In this document: positions 1 to 10,200 of the stretch, piece by piece | Numbering within the stretch: the first letter of the stretch is position 1 | Layout: every line of letters starts with the position of its first letter | Assembly (NCBI GenBank): GCA_937900135.1 | Contig: CALCDJ010000087.1 | Span: 1-64,000 of the forward strand | Source: an uncultured Blautia sp. | GTDB taxonomy: Bacteria > Bacillota > Clostridia > Lachnospirales > Lachnospiraceae | DNA length: 64,000 nt | Reading direction: 5' to 3' | Made by a program: the position numbers and the translations under genes | The notes under the pieces: model-generated | The model's input: the letters and a program-made list of their open reading frames with translations, nothing else | Told to the model about the DNA's origin: nothing | The model's database searches: none

Positions 1-175
1 TTAAAATCAATGATTTTCACTTATATGGCATACCGTCTGTCTGGAGTTTGAATAACGGACAGTATTCCACGCAACCCCCTTTTGGCATTTTTTTGCTAAT
101 TTCATTTGGAAAAAACAAAAAAACATCCCAAAAAGAGCGTGAATAATCAAGAATAAAAATAAAAAAAGATACCCC

Positions 176-216
176 AAAAACCTTGTAAAGGAATTATCCT
201 GAGCAAGGTTTTTTTT
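176..216. terminator. Stem-loop with A-run and T-run flanks
   Basis: Stem AAAAACCTTG (176-185) pairs with CAAGGTTTTT (204-213), followed by more T. The A-run on one side and T-run on the other would make it work as an intrinsic terminator in both directions. Confidence 0.55.
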
Positions 217-383
217 ATGGAAAAGAAAACCGAAAAGAAGAAAAACCTGAAAAACAAAGGGTTTCCGAAAGACATTTCGCAAAGAAGATGCCAAATCCTG
301 CCGTCTTTAAATGAACAGGAAAGACGGGAGGAAAAAGAATAAAAAAAGAATAGTATGAATTTTTAGAGAAAAAGAGAAAAAAG

Positions 384-420
384 AAAATGCAAAGTGAGAT
401 TCGCAAAAAAATGCAAAGTG
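384..420. repeat. 13-bp direct repeat pair
   Basis: AAAATGCAAAGTG occurs at 384-396 and again at 408-420, start to start 24 bases. It lies just ahead of the hairpin at 443. Function is unknown. Confidence 0.6.
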
Positions 421-442
421 GGTTTCACGCAGGACAGACAGA

Positions 443-487
443 AAACCTCGGACACCCATTTTACAAGGGTTTCCGAGGTTTCTTTAT
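443..487 (+). terminator. Intrinsic terminator hairpin
   Basis: Stem AAACCTCGG (443-451) pairs with CCGAGGTTT (473-481), with an inner ACCC/GGGT pairing, and TTTCTTT follows. No coding region ends just upstream, so it may terminate a non-coding transcript or read-through from outside the window. Confidence 0.6.
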
Positions 488-653
488 GCCTGTTAGCTCT
501 ATTTCTCTGATGGAGTATTATTTTCGGAGTAATATCAAAAAACTTTTACAATATAGTCAGAAGCGCTGTCACCATATTTTTTATGGGTTTGTGCTTTACA
601 TAATCGCTGGAATCCCCTTTGCGTATCGACGCTGGATGGACTCAAAGAAAGAC

Positions 654-682
654 TTGTATTAGATTCTGAATGGCAATATAAT
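654..682 (+). promoter_or_regulatory. Candidate sigma-A promoter for the hydrolase gene
   Basis: TTGTAT (654-659) and TATAAT (677-682) are separated by 17 bases. The next start codon is about 120 bases downstream, which implies an untranslated leader of roughly 115 bases. Confidence 0.5.
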
Positions 683-805
683 ACGAATGTGAATACAGTA
701 TATAAATCCAACAACAATGTAGTCTGTTCGTGTAAGAATCTGTAGTGCGGGAACAGCTGCCATAGCGTGAGTGTACAAAGATAAAAACAAAACTGTGAGG
801 ATAAA

Positions 806-1489
806 ATGGATATTGAATTATACTATCAGGAAGCAGGAACTGGAGAACCGCTTATACTCTTACATGGAAATGACGAAGATAGTTCCTATTTCAAAAACCA
901 AATAGATTATTTTCAGAGCAAGTATCATGTGATCGCTTTGGATACAAGGGGACATGGGAAATCTCCCAGAGGGGATGCGCCGTTTACCATTGAGCAGTTT
1001 TCTTGTGATTTGTTCAATTTTATGCAGAGACATCAGATTCTAAATGCGGTGATTTTGGGCTTTTCGGATGGGGCAAATATTGCAATGAAATTCGCAATGA
1101 AGCATCCTGAGATGGTAAAGACTTTGATTCTGAACGGCGGTAACCTTGATCCAACGGGGGTAAAGCGCACAGTGCAAATTCCCATTGAGATTGGATATAA
1201 AATCGCAAAGCGATTTGCTCACAAATCGGCAGATGCCCGAAGAAATTCGGAAATGCTTGGCTTAATGGTAAATGAGCCAAATATCAAACCTTCTGAATTA
1301 TCGCTCATTACGATGCCTGTGCTGGTGATTTGCGGAACGAAGGATATGATCAAAGAATCGCATACAAAGGAAATCGCAGAACATCTTCCCAATGCGACGC
1401 TAACCATTATTCCGGGAAATCATTTTATTGCAAATAAAAATCCAGGGGCATTTAATCAGGCAGTTGAAGCTTTTCTGAAAATGATTTGA
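806..1489 (+). CDS. Alpha/beta hydrolase
   Basis: A 227-residue single-domain alpha/beta hydrolase, probably cytoplasmic because no signal peptide or membrane segment is seen. The oxyanion-side HG motif is at residues 20-21. The nucleophile elbow GFSDG puts Ser at 87, with the acid Asp near 180 (GTKD) and the base His at 206 (GNHF), so the triad is complete. The length suits the minimal fold with a short lid. The substrate cannot be told from sequence; esterase or lactonase activity is typical of the family. The start is supported by GAGGAT seven bases upstream. It stands alone between the gene-poor region and a MATE exporter. Confidence 0.85.
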   Translation: MDIELYYQEAGTGEPLILLHGNDEDSSYFKNQIDYFQSKYHVIALDTRGHGKSPRGDAPFTIEQFSCDLFNFMQRHQILNAVILGFSDGANIAMKFAMKHPEMVKTLILNGGNLDPTGVKRTVQIPIEIGYKIAKRFAHKSADARRNSEMLGLMVNEPNIKPSELSLITMPVLVICGTKDMIKESHTKEIAEHLPNATLTIIPGNHFIANKNPGAFNQAVEAFLKMI

Positions 1490-1607
1490 TCGCTCCGGGT
1501 TTATATGTTGGGATATTGTGTCAGGAAAACACCCAGGTGCATAAACGAACAAGGTGTGATTTTTTATAAGCCACTATTTTACAATGGAAAAATGAGGTGG
1601 AAAGGTA

Positions 1608-2969
1608 ATGTCAAAAAGTAATAAATATGAGATTGATATGTGTAACGGGTCTATTATGGATAAATTGATTTCGTTTTCCATTCCATTAATGTTGTCCAGT
1701 ATTCTGCAGCTCCTTTTTAATGCAGTGGACATTGTTGTGGTAGGCAGGTTCAGCGGAAGTCAGGCATTGGCAGCGGTGGGGTCTACGACTGCGCTGATCA
1801 ATATGTTTGTCAATCTTTTTATCGGAGTTTCCCTGGGGGTAAATGTTCTGGCGGCTCGATTTTATGCTTCAGGAAAAGAAAAAGAGATGTCAGAAACGGT
1901 ACATACAGCTATTACGTTTGCGCTGATCAGTGGAGTTTTTATGAGCTTTGTAGGTATCTTTCTGGCAAAAGAAGCCTTGCTTTTAATGGATACTCCGGAG
2001 GATGTTATTGATCAGGCGGCATTATACATGAGAATATACTTCACAGGGATGCCTTTTTTTATGCTTTATAATTATGGAGCTGCTGTTCTTCGGGCAGTGG
2101 GAGATACGAAACGGCCCCTGCTTTTTTTGATCATAGCGGGAGGCGCTAATGCCGGTCTGAATTTATTTCTGGTTGCTGTTTTTCATATGGGAGTAGCAGG
2201 AGTTGCGATTGCCACGGTGATTTCTCAGATGATTTCCTGTATTCTGGTTCTTCGCTGCCTCTATAGAATTGAAACCAGTTATCAACTGCGCTTTTCCAGG
2301 CTGACTATGAAATGGATTTATCTGAAACAGATTTTTCTTGTGGGGATTCCGGCAGGAATACAAAGTACAGTAATTAATTTTTCCAATGTTTTATTGCAGT
2401 CCTCGGTGAATTCCTTTGGATCGGTTGCAATGGCCGGATACACAGCAGCCAATAATATTTTCGGATTTTTATATGCGGCTGTTAATTCAGTTACACAGGC
2501 GTGTATGAGTTTTACAAGTCAGAATTTCGGCGCTGGAAAATGGAAGAGAATGGATAGAGTATTGCTTGACTGTGTGGTTCTTTCTATTGGAATTTCTCTT
2601 ATTTTAGGAGGGGGAGCATATCTTTTTGGCCCGGAATTGTTACAGATATATACCTCTGATCCAGAGGTGATCCAGTGTGGAATGGAAATTCTTTTGTATA
2701 CAACGGTAACTTATTTTTTGTGCGGCTTGATGGATCTTTTCCCTGGCGCGCTTCGTGGTATAGGGCATTCTGCGGTACCTATGATCCTGTCTGTGATCGG
2801 GACGGTAGGAACCAGGATTGTCTGGATTTTTTGGATTTTTCCTGCCCACAGAAGTCTGGATATCCTGTTTATTTCTTACCCTGCATCCTGGATTATTACA
2901 ATTCTTCTTCAGGTGATCTGTTTCTGGTTTGTGAGAAAGAAGATGTATGCTTCAGTGAACAGGGGATAA
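1608..2969 (+). CDS. MATE family multidrug/sodium exporter
   Basis: A 453-residue integral membrane protein with about twelve hydrophobic helices in two similar halves. This is the length and pattern of MATE exporters, which move cationic drugs or metabolites out in exchange for Na+ or H+. The N-terminal part has the family features: a short hydrophilic start, then a helix pair around IDIVVVGRFSG-like sequence near residue 45. The gene has a GAGGTGG ribosome site. The YczE-type membrane gene follows about 110 bases downstream and may be co-transcribed. A second, only distantly similar MATE protein is at 23201. The substrate is unknown. Confidence 0.9.
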   Translation: MSKSNKYEIDMCNGSIMDKLISFSIPLMLSSILQLLFNAVDIVVVGRFSGSQALAAVGSTTALINMFVNLFIGVSLGVNVLAARFYASGKEKEMSETVHTAITFALISGVFMSFVGIFLAKEALLLMDTPEDVIDQAALYMRIYFTGMPFFMLYNYGAAVLRAVGDTKRPLLFLIIAGGANAGLNLFLVAVFHMGVAGVAIATVISQMISCILVLRCLYRIETSYQLRFSRLTMKWIYLKQIFLVGIPAGIQSTVINFSNVLLQSSVNSFGSVAMAGYTAANNIFGFLYAAVNSVTQACMSFTSQNFGAGKWKRMDRVLLDCVVLSIGISLILGGGAYLFGPELLQIYTSDPEVIQCGMEILLYTTVTYFLCGLMDLFPGALRGIGHSAVPMILSVIGTVGTRIVWIFWIFPAHRSLDILFISYPASWIITILLQVICFWFVRKKMYASVNRG

Positions 2970-3083
2970 AAACTTTTGCTTCTCCTTTCATTCTATGCTA
3001 TGATGCTTGTATAAACCAGACAGGACTTCCGCTTTTTCAGGAGGCAAATCTGGAAAATCAAAAGAAAAGGCGGGAAGAAAATT

Positions 3084-3731
3084 ATGAATCTAAAAACCAG
3101 AATCAAGCAAATCCTGTTATTAGTTCTGGGACTTACCATTGCTCATCTTGGAGTGACTCTGTTTATTCAGGCAGATCTTGGTGCAGATCCTTTTAATGTT
3201 CTGATTCAGGGGATTTATCGAAGTGTGCCATGGCCCTCTGGTTTGCCGTGGAGTCATGGAGCAACTCATATGCTGATCTGTTTCCTGATTATTTTGGTAT
3301 TGCTTTTGGTTGATAAAAGCTACATAAAGATAGGAACACTGATTTGCATGTTCCTTGGAGGACCGATTATTGATATGTTTACCATTTTACTTGGAAATTA
3401 TATCAATAACAAACTTTCCTTTGCTGTTCGCATTCCCATTTTGATTGCAGGGTGTGTGATTCTGGCCATTGGAATGACGATTGTAATAAAGTCAGAGGCA
3501 GGAACAGGACCAAACGACCTTGTTGCTATTGTGTGGAGCGACAAATGGAAGAAACCTTTTGGAGTGATCCGAATTGTGACAGACTGCTGTTTTGTTGCAG
3601 CCGGATTTTTACTGGGGGGAACCTTTGGAATCGGAACTATCATCTGTGCATTTGTGGTGGGACCGGTAGCTCAGATTTTTATGCCCTATGCGGAAAAGAT
3701 CTGTAAGAAAGTAATGGGTGAGAATTGCTAA
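3084..3731 (+). CDS. YczE/YyaS/YitT-type membrane protein
   Basis: A 215-residue polytopic membrane protein of about five or six helices. The motif ADLGADPFNVL near residues 29-39 and its half-repeat SEAGTGPNDL near 137-146 are typical of the YczE/YitT family, where an acidic-glycine turn appears twice. In Bacillus a relative (YczE) is linked to post-translational activation of a peptide synthetase, but no such partner is near here, so no role is assigned. It begins after GGGAAG and ends just before a bidirectional terminator shared with the convergent brnQ gene. Confidence 0.8.
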   Translation: MNLKTRIKQILLLVLGLTIAHLGVTLFIQADLGADPFNVLIQGIYRSVPWPSGLPWSHGATHMLICFLIILVLLLVDKSYIKIGTLICMFLGGPIIDMFTILLGNYINNKLSFAVRIPILIAGCVILAIGMTIVIKSEAGTGPNDLVAIVWSDKWKKPFGVIRIVTDCCFVAAGFLLGGTFGIGTIICAFVVGPVAQIFMPYAEKICKKVMGENC

Positions 3732-3747
3732 ATTACATAATATAAAG

Positions 3748-3780
3748 AATCCCGGCGATAATCTGATCGCCGGGATTTTG
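3748..3780. terminator. Bidirectional terminator between convergent genes
   Basis: AATCCCGGCGA pairs with TCGCCGGGATT around an eight-base loop, flanked by A-rich sequence on the left and TTTTGATTTT on the right. It serves the YczE-type gene on the plus strand and brnQ on the minus strand. Confidence 0.85.
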
Positions 3781-3784
3781 ATTT

Positions 3785-5095
3785 TCAGGCTTTGGCTGTT
3801 CTAAGTTTGTATATCACATAACAGAGCGCCATTACAACAGCTGCTACAATGGCCCATCCAAGACCAAGGGAATACAGGGGAAGCGCGTGGAACATTTTGC
3901 TTATAAATCCGAAGGTGATACCGAATTTTTCAACTGCATAAATAAGGCTGACAACAGCAGTTGCCCCGATGGTGCAAGGGTAGATATAGGGAATATTTTT
4001 GATCCAGGAATCGCAAAGTCCTAAAACAATCAGTACAATGGAGATAGGATAAATTGCATCCAATACTGGAACAGAAATACTTAAAATCATGTTTAATCCC
4101 TGATTACAGATCAGGAAGGAAAAGCCTACAATCAGATATACCCACTGATGATAGGAAAGTCTGGTGGTCAGTGTGGAAAAATACTGGGAAATAGAGGTAA
4201 TCAGTCCAACACATGTGGTCAGGCAGGCCAGGGTAAAAATCGCCGCCAAAAGGATTGCGCCAGGATCTCCAAATAACTGATGTACAATACAGCGAAGTGT
4301 CCATGCGCCGTTTTCCTGAATTGGAAAAACAGCGGAAGAACTCATGCCCATATAAGACAGGATCAGATAAATACATGCCAGAATACTTCCTGCGAAAATA
4401 CCAGTCATAATGGTATATTTCATAACTCCTTTTTTCTCTTTGATACCAAGGGAAGTGATGGTAGTTGCGATTACCAGTCCAAAGTTTAAAGCAGCAATGG
4501 TGTCCATAGTCAGATAGCCTTCCAGAAATCCTTTTACCAGAGGATTTGCCTGATAACTTTCCTGAGGCGGAGCAACATCAACGACTCCGCGGAGCAAAAA
4601 GTTGATGAATAAAAATAACAACAGACACAAAAGCGTTGGTGTTAAAAATTTTCCGATTCGTTCTACCAGCTTGTTTGGCGTCAGTGCCAGCCAGCCGGCA
4701 ATCAGAAAGAATACGAGAGAGAACAGCAGCATAAACAAAGTAAGGTTTGCATCTTTGGGAAGGTAAGGAGCAACCGCCATTTCAAAAGGCAGAGAAGCAG
4801 CTCGTGGAATTCCAAGTCCAGGTCCTATGGAAAGGTAAATTAAGATGGTAAATACAAGGGCAAATTTAGGATTTACCTTGGTCGCTAATTTTTCCAGTCC
4901 GTCAAATTTAGCAACAACGATGACGCCAAGTACCGGTAAAGCAACGGCAGTAATTAAAAATGTGGCAATAGCCAGAGGGGTCTGACTGCCGGCATTCTGT
5001 CCAAGAAATGGAGGGAAAATCAGATTTCCCGCGCCAAAGAACAGAGAGAATAGCATAAAGCTAACCAGTAAAATTTGTTTCTTTTGTAGTTTCAT
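3785..5095 (-). CDS. brnQ: Branched-chain amino acid:cation symporter BrnQ
   Basis: A 436-residue LIVCS-family transporter that imports leucine, isoleucine and valine with Na+ or H+. It has about twelve membrane helices, and the N-terminal FGAGNLIFPP motif (about residues 20-29) is the family hallmark. I chose the ATG at 5095 because AAGGAGGA lies just upstream. A longer frame reaches 5155 but would begin inside the leader's downstream hairpin region. The gene is preceded by a T-box leader, so expression should rise when the matching tRNA is uncharged. It is monocistronic and ends at the shared terminator near 3748. Confidence 0.95.
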   Translation of the reverse strand: MKLQKKQILLVSFMLFSLFFGAGNLIFPPFLGQNAGSQTPLAIATFLITAVALPVLGVIVVAKFDGLEKLATKVNPKFALVFTILIYLSIGPGLGIPRAASLPFEMAVAPYLPKDANLTLFMLLFSLVFFLIAGWLALTPNKLVERIGKFLTPTLLCLLLFLFINFLLRGVVDVAPPQESYQANPLVKGFLEGYLTMDTIAALNFGLVIATTITSLGIKEKKGVMKYTIMTGIFAGSILACIYLILSYMGMSSSAVFPIQENGAWTLRCIVHQLFGDPGAILLAAIFTLACLTTCVGLITSISQYFSTLTTRLSYHQWVYLIVGFSFLICNQGLNMILSISVPVLDAIYPISIVLIVLGLCDSWIKNIPYIYPCTIGATAVVSLIYAVEKFGITFGFISKMFHALPLYSLGLGWAIVAAVVMALCYVIYKLRTAKA

Positions 5096-5152
5096 AACAG
5101 AATCCTCCTTAAAATAGTAAGCGGATTTGTCCGCTTTGAACTTCCTGATAAA

Positions 5153-5395
5153 CAAAAAAAATCGCCCTTAAAAAGGACGATTGAAGACCGTGGTACCACC
5201 TTACTTCCTGAGAAAATCTCAGCTCTTAACCGCATCAAAGAATGCGTGTCACCTGTAACGTGGCTTTACTCCGGCGCTCCTACTTCGTTTCAGTTTGCTT
5301 CTCCAGGATGATTTCATCTTACAGATTCATTGACAACTTACACCAGCCGTTGTCTCTCTGAAAAATTCACTGCAGATTACTTGTTCCTTTCAAAC
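5153..5395 (-). promoter_or_regulatory. T-box riboswitch, predicted isoleucine specifier
   Basis: Read on the minus strand, the leader has the distal stem I loop (GGCTGGTG), a specifier-side segment GAA-ATC-A, the T-box GGTGGTACCACGG, and a terminator ATCGTCCTT..AAGGGCGAT followed by eight T. The codon in the GAA-NNN-A context is ATC, which points to isoleucyl-tRNA. This fits a branched-chain amino acid transporter. The T-box sequence and terminator are seen directly; the codon assignment is my alignment by eye to known T-boxes. Confidence 0.92.
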
Positions 5396-5415
5396 GAATT
5401 TTGATATATAACCGT

Positions 5416-5444
5416 ATTATAGAATAGAAAAATTAAATTTACAA
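5416..5444 (-). promoter_or_regulatory. Sigma-A promoter for the brnQ T-box leader
   Basis: On the minus strand TTGTAA (5444-5439) and TATAAT (5421-5416) are separated by 17 bases. They lie just upstream of the start of T-box stem I. Confidence 0.75.
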
Positions 5445-5494
5445 GAACTTTTTTTAAAACATTCAGGAACACCTGGCCATTCCTGTGCAATGGA

Positions 5495-5523
5495 TTGATT
5501 ATACGGAATTTTTTTGCTATGAT
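5495..5523 (+). promoter_or_regulatory. Sigma-A promoter for the chromate-type transporter pair
   Basis: TTGATT (5495-5500), 17 bases, TATGAT (5518-5523). Transcription would begin near 5530, which argues against the ATG at 5527 as the start of the next gene and favours the one at 5557. Confidence 0.65.
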
Positions 5524-5556
5524 TGAATGCAGTTGGATGAGGAAAGAACAGGGGGA

Positions 5557-6165
5557 ATGGATGTGGAGGAAAACAGGGAAAAAGACAATTTGATTCAAAC
5601 AGACAGCAGAAATATTTATTGGAAGCTGTTCTGGATTACATTGACCCTAAGTGCCAGTACATTTGGCGGTGGTTTTGTAATTATCAGTATAATGAAAAAG
5701 AAGTTTGTGGAACAGCTTCATTGGATTTCCAATGAGGAAATGCTGGATATGACGGCCATTGCTCAGTCTTCGCCAGGAGCGTTGGGAGTAAACATTGCAG
5801 TTGTAGTAGGTTATCGTCTGAAAAAACTTCCTGGGGCCCTTGTCTGTGTGGCCGGAGCAATTTTGCCGCCCTTTGTGATTATTTCCATTATCTCCGTATT
5901 TTATAATGAATTTAAGGACAATCCATACATAGCCATTGCTTTAAAAGTAATGAGAGCGGGGGTGGCCGCAGTGATTTTTGATGTGGTATTGGATCTGGTG
6001 CAGAATATAATAAAGACAAAAAGTATTCTCTGGATTTTTATGATGATTGCAGCATTTTTTGCCGCCTGTTTCTTGAAGGTCAGTGCCATTGTAATTATTT
6101 TTGTCTGTGCGCTGACAGGGTTGCTGTGGGTGTTTTTGAAAGAAAGAAGGGAGGAGAACAGATGA
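5557..6165 (+). CDS. ChrA-type transporter, subunit 1
   Basis: A 202-residue short-chain member of the chromate ion transporter (CHR) family. The motif FGGGFVII near residues 37-44 and the SSPGALGVN segment are the half-family signatures. Short-chain CHR proteins usually occur as adjacent pairs that act together, and the second half follows with a four-base ATGA overlap. The natural substrate is unknown; chromate resistance is shown only for some members. I prefer the start at 5557 because the promoter puts the transcript start near 5530. A GTG at 5563 with better spacing from GGGGG is also possible. Confidence 0.85.
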   Translation: MDVEENREKDNLIQTDSRNIYWKLFWITLTLSASTFGGGFVIISIMKKKFVEQLHWISNEEMLDMTAIAQSSPGALGVNIAVVVGYRLKKLPGALVCVAGAILPPFVIISIISVFYNEFKDNPYIAIALKVMRAGVAAVIFDVVLDLVQNIIKTKSILWIFMMIAAFFAACFLKVSAIVIIFVCALTGLLWVFLKERREENR

Positions 6166-6728
6166 TTTATATTCAGCTATTCTGGGCCTTTTTTCAGATT
6201 GGATTATTTAGTTTCGGAGGCGGTTATGCGGCAGTGCCGCTGATACAAAGCCAGATTGTAGACGGATATCAATGGATGGAGATGAGTCAGTTTGCAGATC
6301 TGATCACGATTGCAGAAATGACGCCGGGTCCCATTGCAATCAACAGCGCAACCTTTGTGGGGCAGCAGGTTGCCGGACCATTAGGCGCTGCTGTCTGTAC
6401 TTTGGGGTGTATACTTCCGCCGTTTGTGATTGTTCTGCTGTTGTCCTGGCTTTATGTGAAATACAGGAGTCTAAAGGCAATGCAGGGAATGCTTACAGGA
6501 CTTCGTCCAGCTGTAGTGGCGATGATTGCTTCTGCCGGGCTTTCTCTGTTATCTCTGGCATTGTTTCAGGAAAGCCTGTTCCAGATCCGAATTTCAGATT
6601 TTCGTATAGTAGAAGCATTGATTTTTGGCGTATGTCTGTTTCTTCTTCGGAAAACAAAGATTGGCCCCATTCCGGTGATTTTTGGCTCTGGAATTGTGGG
6701 TACCTTAATCTATGTAATTAAGGGATAG
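6162..6728 (+). CDS. ChrA-type transporter, subunit 2
   Basis: A 188-residue partner of the preceding gene. It carries the FSFGGGYAAVPL motif near residues 14-25 and the TPGPIAIN segment near 57-64, both conserved in the CHR family. Its ATG overlaps the stop codon of subunit 1 (ATGA), and GGGAGGAG sits just upstream, so the two are translationally coupled. About six hydrophobic segments are visible. The pair probably forms a heterodimeric anion transporter in the membrane; the substrate is not predicted. Confidence 0.85.
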   Translation: MIYIQLFWAFFQIGLFSFGGGYAAVPLIQSQIVDGYQWMEMSQFADLITIAEMTPGPIAINSATFVGQQVAGPLGAAVCTLGCILPPFVIVLLLSWLYVKYRSLKAMQGMLTGLRPAVVAMIASAGLSLLSLALFQESLFQIRISDFRIVEALIFGVCLFLLRKTKIGPIPVIFGSGIVGTLIYVIKG

Positions 6729-6784
6729 TATTCTGAAACTGTTCTATGAAAGAGAGATTGTAATTGATTGTGGAGGGAAAAATC

Positions 6785-7258
6785 ATGACTGATAAAAAAA
6801 TGCAAAAGGTAAAAATAATAAAAAAAGCAGATGAATTTATAGGAAATTATGAGGTGGGAGATGTCTTTCCGGTAGAAGATACCTGGTATGGAGGAGTGCA
6901 TGTGAAAGACCGGACAGGACTTCCCCTGTCACTGTCCAGAGAGGAATATGAGCTAGTGGAGGAAACTCTTGAGCCAGGAGGTGACGAGGTGATTTCCGGT
7001 GAAAGAGATCTCCATGAGGGGGATATTGTTCGAAATTTTAAAAGGGAATGGGTTTCAGAAGAAACCTCAGGATACCTGTATAAAATTCTGGCATTTGCAC
7101 AGCATACGGAAACAGGAGAACGTCTTGTGATTTATCAGGGATTATATAAGCCTTTTAAGGTATGCGCCAGACCATATGATATGTTTATGAGTAAGGTGGA
7201 CAGGGAGAAATACCCAAATATCAGACAGAACTATCGATTTGAGAAGGAAGAAAGATAA
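6785..7258 (+). CDS. DUF1653 domain protein
   Basis: A 157-residue soluble protein. The C-terminal part (about residues 80-150) has the DUF1653 layout: an N-terminal G-D-I-V-R-x-F-K-R-E, then Y-x-Y-K-I, HTETGE, V-I-Y-Q-x-L-Y, and FKVCARPYDMF. The first 75 residues form a separate small acidic beta-rich region. The function of the family is not established. I chose the start at 6785 because GGAGGG lies eight bases upstream. It is followed 34 bases later by the SNF2 helicase gene and is probably in the same transcript. Confidence 0.8.
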   Translation: MTDKKMQKVKIIKKADEFIGNYEVGDVFPVEDTWYGGVHVKDRTGLPLSLSREEYELVEETLEPGGDEVISGERDLHEGDIVRNFKREWVSEETSGYLYKILAFAQHTETGERLVIYQGLYKPFKVCARPYDMFMSKVDREKYPNIRQNYRFEKEER

Positions 7259-7292
7259 AAAGTGAGCGGTTGGAGAGTGGGGTGCCGGCAAA

Positions 7293-10200
7293 ATGATAAC
7301 GAAAATAAAAATCCAGGCGCTTTGCAGTCCGTCTGTTTATGGAAAAGGTCTTGCAATTTACAGGCAGGATGAGGGGGTTCCGGTTTTTCAGGTACAGGAA
7401 ACATCTAAAGAAGCACTGGTGCAGGCAGAGGTTCAAAGTGGAAGTACCAGAAGATATCGTGTCAGAATGAAGTATGATAAAGAACGGGATTTCCTGGACA
7501 GTATTTACTGTGAATGTACAGCGTTTCATAAAGATGCGGGTATGTGCAGGCATTGCGTGGCGGTATTGCTGAAATACATGGAGTACTGTGAAAGAAAAAA
7601 ATATCTTGAGGAATATGACCCAGGGAAAGAAAAAAAAGAATCAAAGGAAGAAAGAGAAAAAACTCTGGCAGAGCAGCTTTTTATCTGGAAAAAAGAAGGA
7701 GGATATCGTTTTGATGAATACGAGACGCTTGTTCTTCCAAAAGCCAGATTATTTGAACGAGAAACCAGCTCCGCAGTTAAAAATCTTTTAAACAAACAGT
7801 GCATTTCTCATATTTCTCCTTTGCTGGCCCCGGATATTTTTGGAAAGGTCAGGCTGTTTCCGTATCTGTATAGGAAAGATGAGAAATTTCATCTGGAGTT
7901 TCAGATTGGCGTAAGCAGAGCATATGTAATCAAGGATATCTTTGAATTTGTCTGGTGTATGAAGGAGACCAGGGACTATGGATATGGGAAACAGCTGCAT
8001 TTTATTCATGTTCCCGAAGCCTTTGAGGAATTATCAAGAAGAATGGTTTCTTTTATTCTAAACTGGGAGAAATGCAATGGAGAAAAATATATCCAAAATT
8101 CTCTGAAAAGCAGAAAATTTGAAGGCGCTTATCCCAGACTTCGGGCGCTTACCCTTACAGAAGAGGAATTGGTTGATTTTTTAAAAACCATGGGAGAAAG
8201 AGAATTTACCGCCTGGATAGATGATACCGGGGAACAGGAATGGAAGGTAACGCAGGAGAGTCCATACAGGCGGATTAAGATTTTCGGGGTAAGAGACGGA
8301 CTTGAGGTTAAGCTGGAAAAAATGCCCCACGTAGAAAGCAGTGATACCAGTGTGTATTTTGACCGGGGAAAAATTCATCTGGTACCAAAGGCGCAGGAGG
8401 GACAGGCAAAAGCATTTACCGACTGTTTGGAGCAGCTTCCTGGAAACTGGGCATTTATTCAGAAGAGCCATGTTCCGGTTTTTGTACGGGAATTGTTTCC
8501 GGAACTGAAAGAGAAGTTTAACTGCCAGATTGAAAATTTTCCGGAACAGTCACTGGAAGTTTCTCAGGCATCCTATGAGGTGTATCTGGATCTTACAGAA
8601 GAGAATCAAATTAGCTGTCAGGCATATGGGGTTTATGGAGAAGAGAAATTCTCTGTATTTGATAATAGGGCAGAAAGGGAAAAAAGAGATTTCCCAGGCG
8701 AATTGGAATTTTCAGCTTTACTGTGCCGATATTTTGACAGCTATGATTCAGAGAAGCAAAGGATGCTTCTGGGAGAAGAGGAAGAAAAAATTTATGGCCT
8801 TCTTACAGAAGGAATTTCAATGCTTCAGGAACATGCCCAGGTATATATCTCAGAGACTATGAAGCGAATCCAGGTGACAGAACCGCCGAAGGTGCGGTTT
8901 GGAATTTCTTTTGCTTCTGGAATTCTGGAATTTCTATGGGATGTAGAAGGAATGGAGCGGAAGCTGTTTCTTGAAATTCTGGAAAGGTATCATCCCAGGA
9001 AAAAATATTATCGTTTAAAAGATGGAAGTTTTCTGGATTTGAATGATGAGCAGATAAGGACCTTCTGGGAATTGAAGAATGATCTGGGACTTTCTGAGAA
9101 AGAACTGGAGAGAGAACGTATTTCTCTGCCGTCCTACAGAGCCTTGTATCTGGATGGAAAATTAAAGGAAAATCATGTCTTAGCTGTTTCAAGGGACAGA
9201 GAATTTCGCGCATTAATCAGAAATATGAAAACTGCAGGAAAAAGCGCATATGAAATTCCCGGGGAACAGGAGCATATCCTTAAGGAATATCAGAAGCAGG
9301 GATATTTGTGGATGAAAACATTAAGGCAGTATGGGTTTGGCGGTATTCTTGCGGATGATATGGGATTGGGAAAAACTTTACAGACAATTACTTTTCTGTG
9401 GTCAGAATATTTGGAGCGAGGAGAAGGAGAAAATACCAGAACCTTAGTGGTTACGCCATCCTCTCTTGTATATAACTGGGTTAATGAACTGGAGAAATTT
9501 GCGCCTGGATTACCGGTAAAGGCAGTGGTAGGGACAGCAAAAGAACGGAAGGAAATCATAGAACAGGCAGGGCAAAATGATGTTCTGGTCAGTTCCTATG
9601 AGCTGTTGAGAAGAGATGGGATATACTATGAAGGAATCCCCTTTGCCTGTGAGATTATTGATGAAGCACAGTGTATCAAAAATCAGGGAACGCAGTCAGC
9701 AAGGGCTGTTAAAGGGATTCATTCTTCTTTCCGTATGGCGCTTACCGGAACCCCTATAGAGAATCGTTTAAGTGAATTATGGAGCATTTTTGATTATCTG
9801 ATGCCTGGATTTTTATACAGCTATGAACGATTTAAAAAAGAACTTGAACAACCCATTGTCCAGTTGGGACAGGAAGAAAAAAAGGTCTTTCTCCAAAAAC
9901 TGATACGTCCATTTGTTTTAAGGAGAATGAAAAAGGATGTGTTGAAAGAGCTTCCGGATAAACTGGAAAAAGATATTTTTTCAGGTATGGAAGAGGAACA
10001 GAAGCAGCTTTATCAGGCGCATGTGGAGAAACTTCAATATATGCTCACCAGGCAGACAGAGAGAGAATTTCGCGCATCGAGATTCCAGATTCTGTCTCAG
10101 ATTACAAAACTTCGTCAGATATGCTGCCATCCAGGTCTTGTGTATGAAGACTATAAGGCGGACTCTGGAAAGCTGGAAATCTGTATGGAACTGATTCGGA

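Larger units (their letters stand above)
1..805. other. AT-rich intergenic region without a convincing gene
   Basis: About 800 bases with no believable protein gene. The open frames here are Phe/Lys-rich, lack ribosome binding sites and run through stem-loops. It holds two terminator-like hairpins (176-216 and 443-487), a 13-base direct repeat, and a promoter-like site at 654-682 facing the hydrolase gene. One frame around 560-740 reads open on the plus strand but matches nothing I recognise. It may be the decayed end of something upstream, or host a small RNA. Confidence 0.5.

Noticed and set aside
7..406. Two minus-strand open frames of 95 and 63 codons
   Set aside because: Phe/Lys-rich, no ribosome site, and one runs through the hairpin at 176-216. 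They look like by-products of AT-rich sequence.
387..662. Plus-strand 91-codon frame
   Set aside because: It begins in the direct repeat, crosses the terminator hairpin at 443-487, and shows no recognisable domain.
1529..1570. Possible terminator after the first hydrolase gene
   Set aside because: Only a five-base ACACC/GGTGT stem with a long loop; too weak despite the following T-run.
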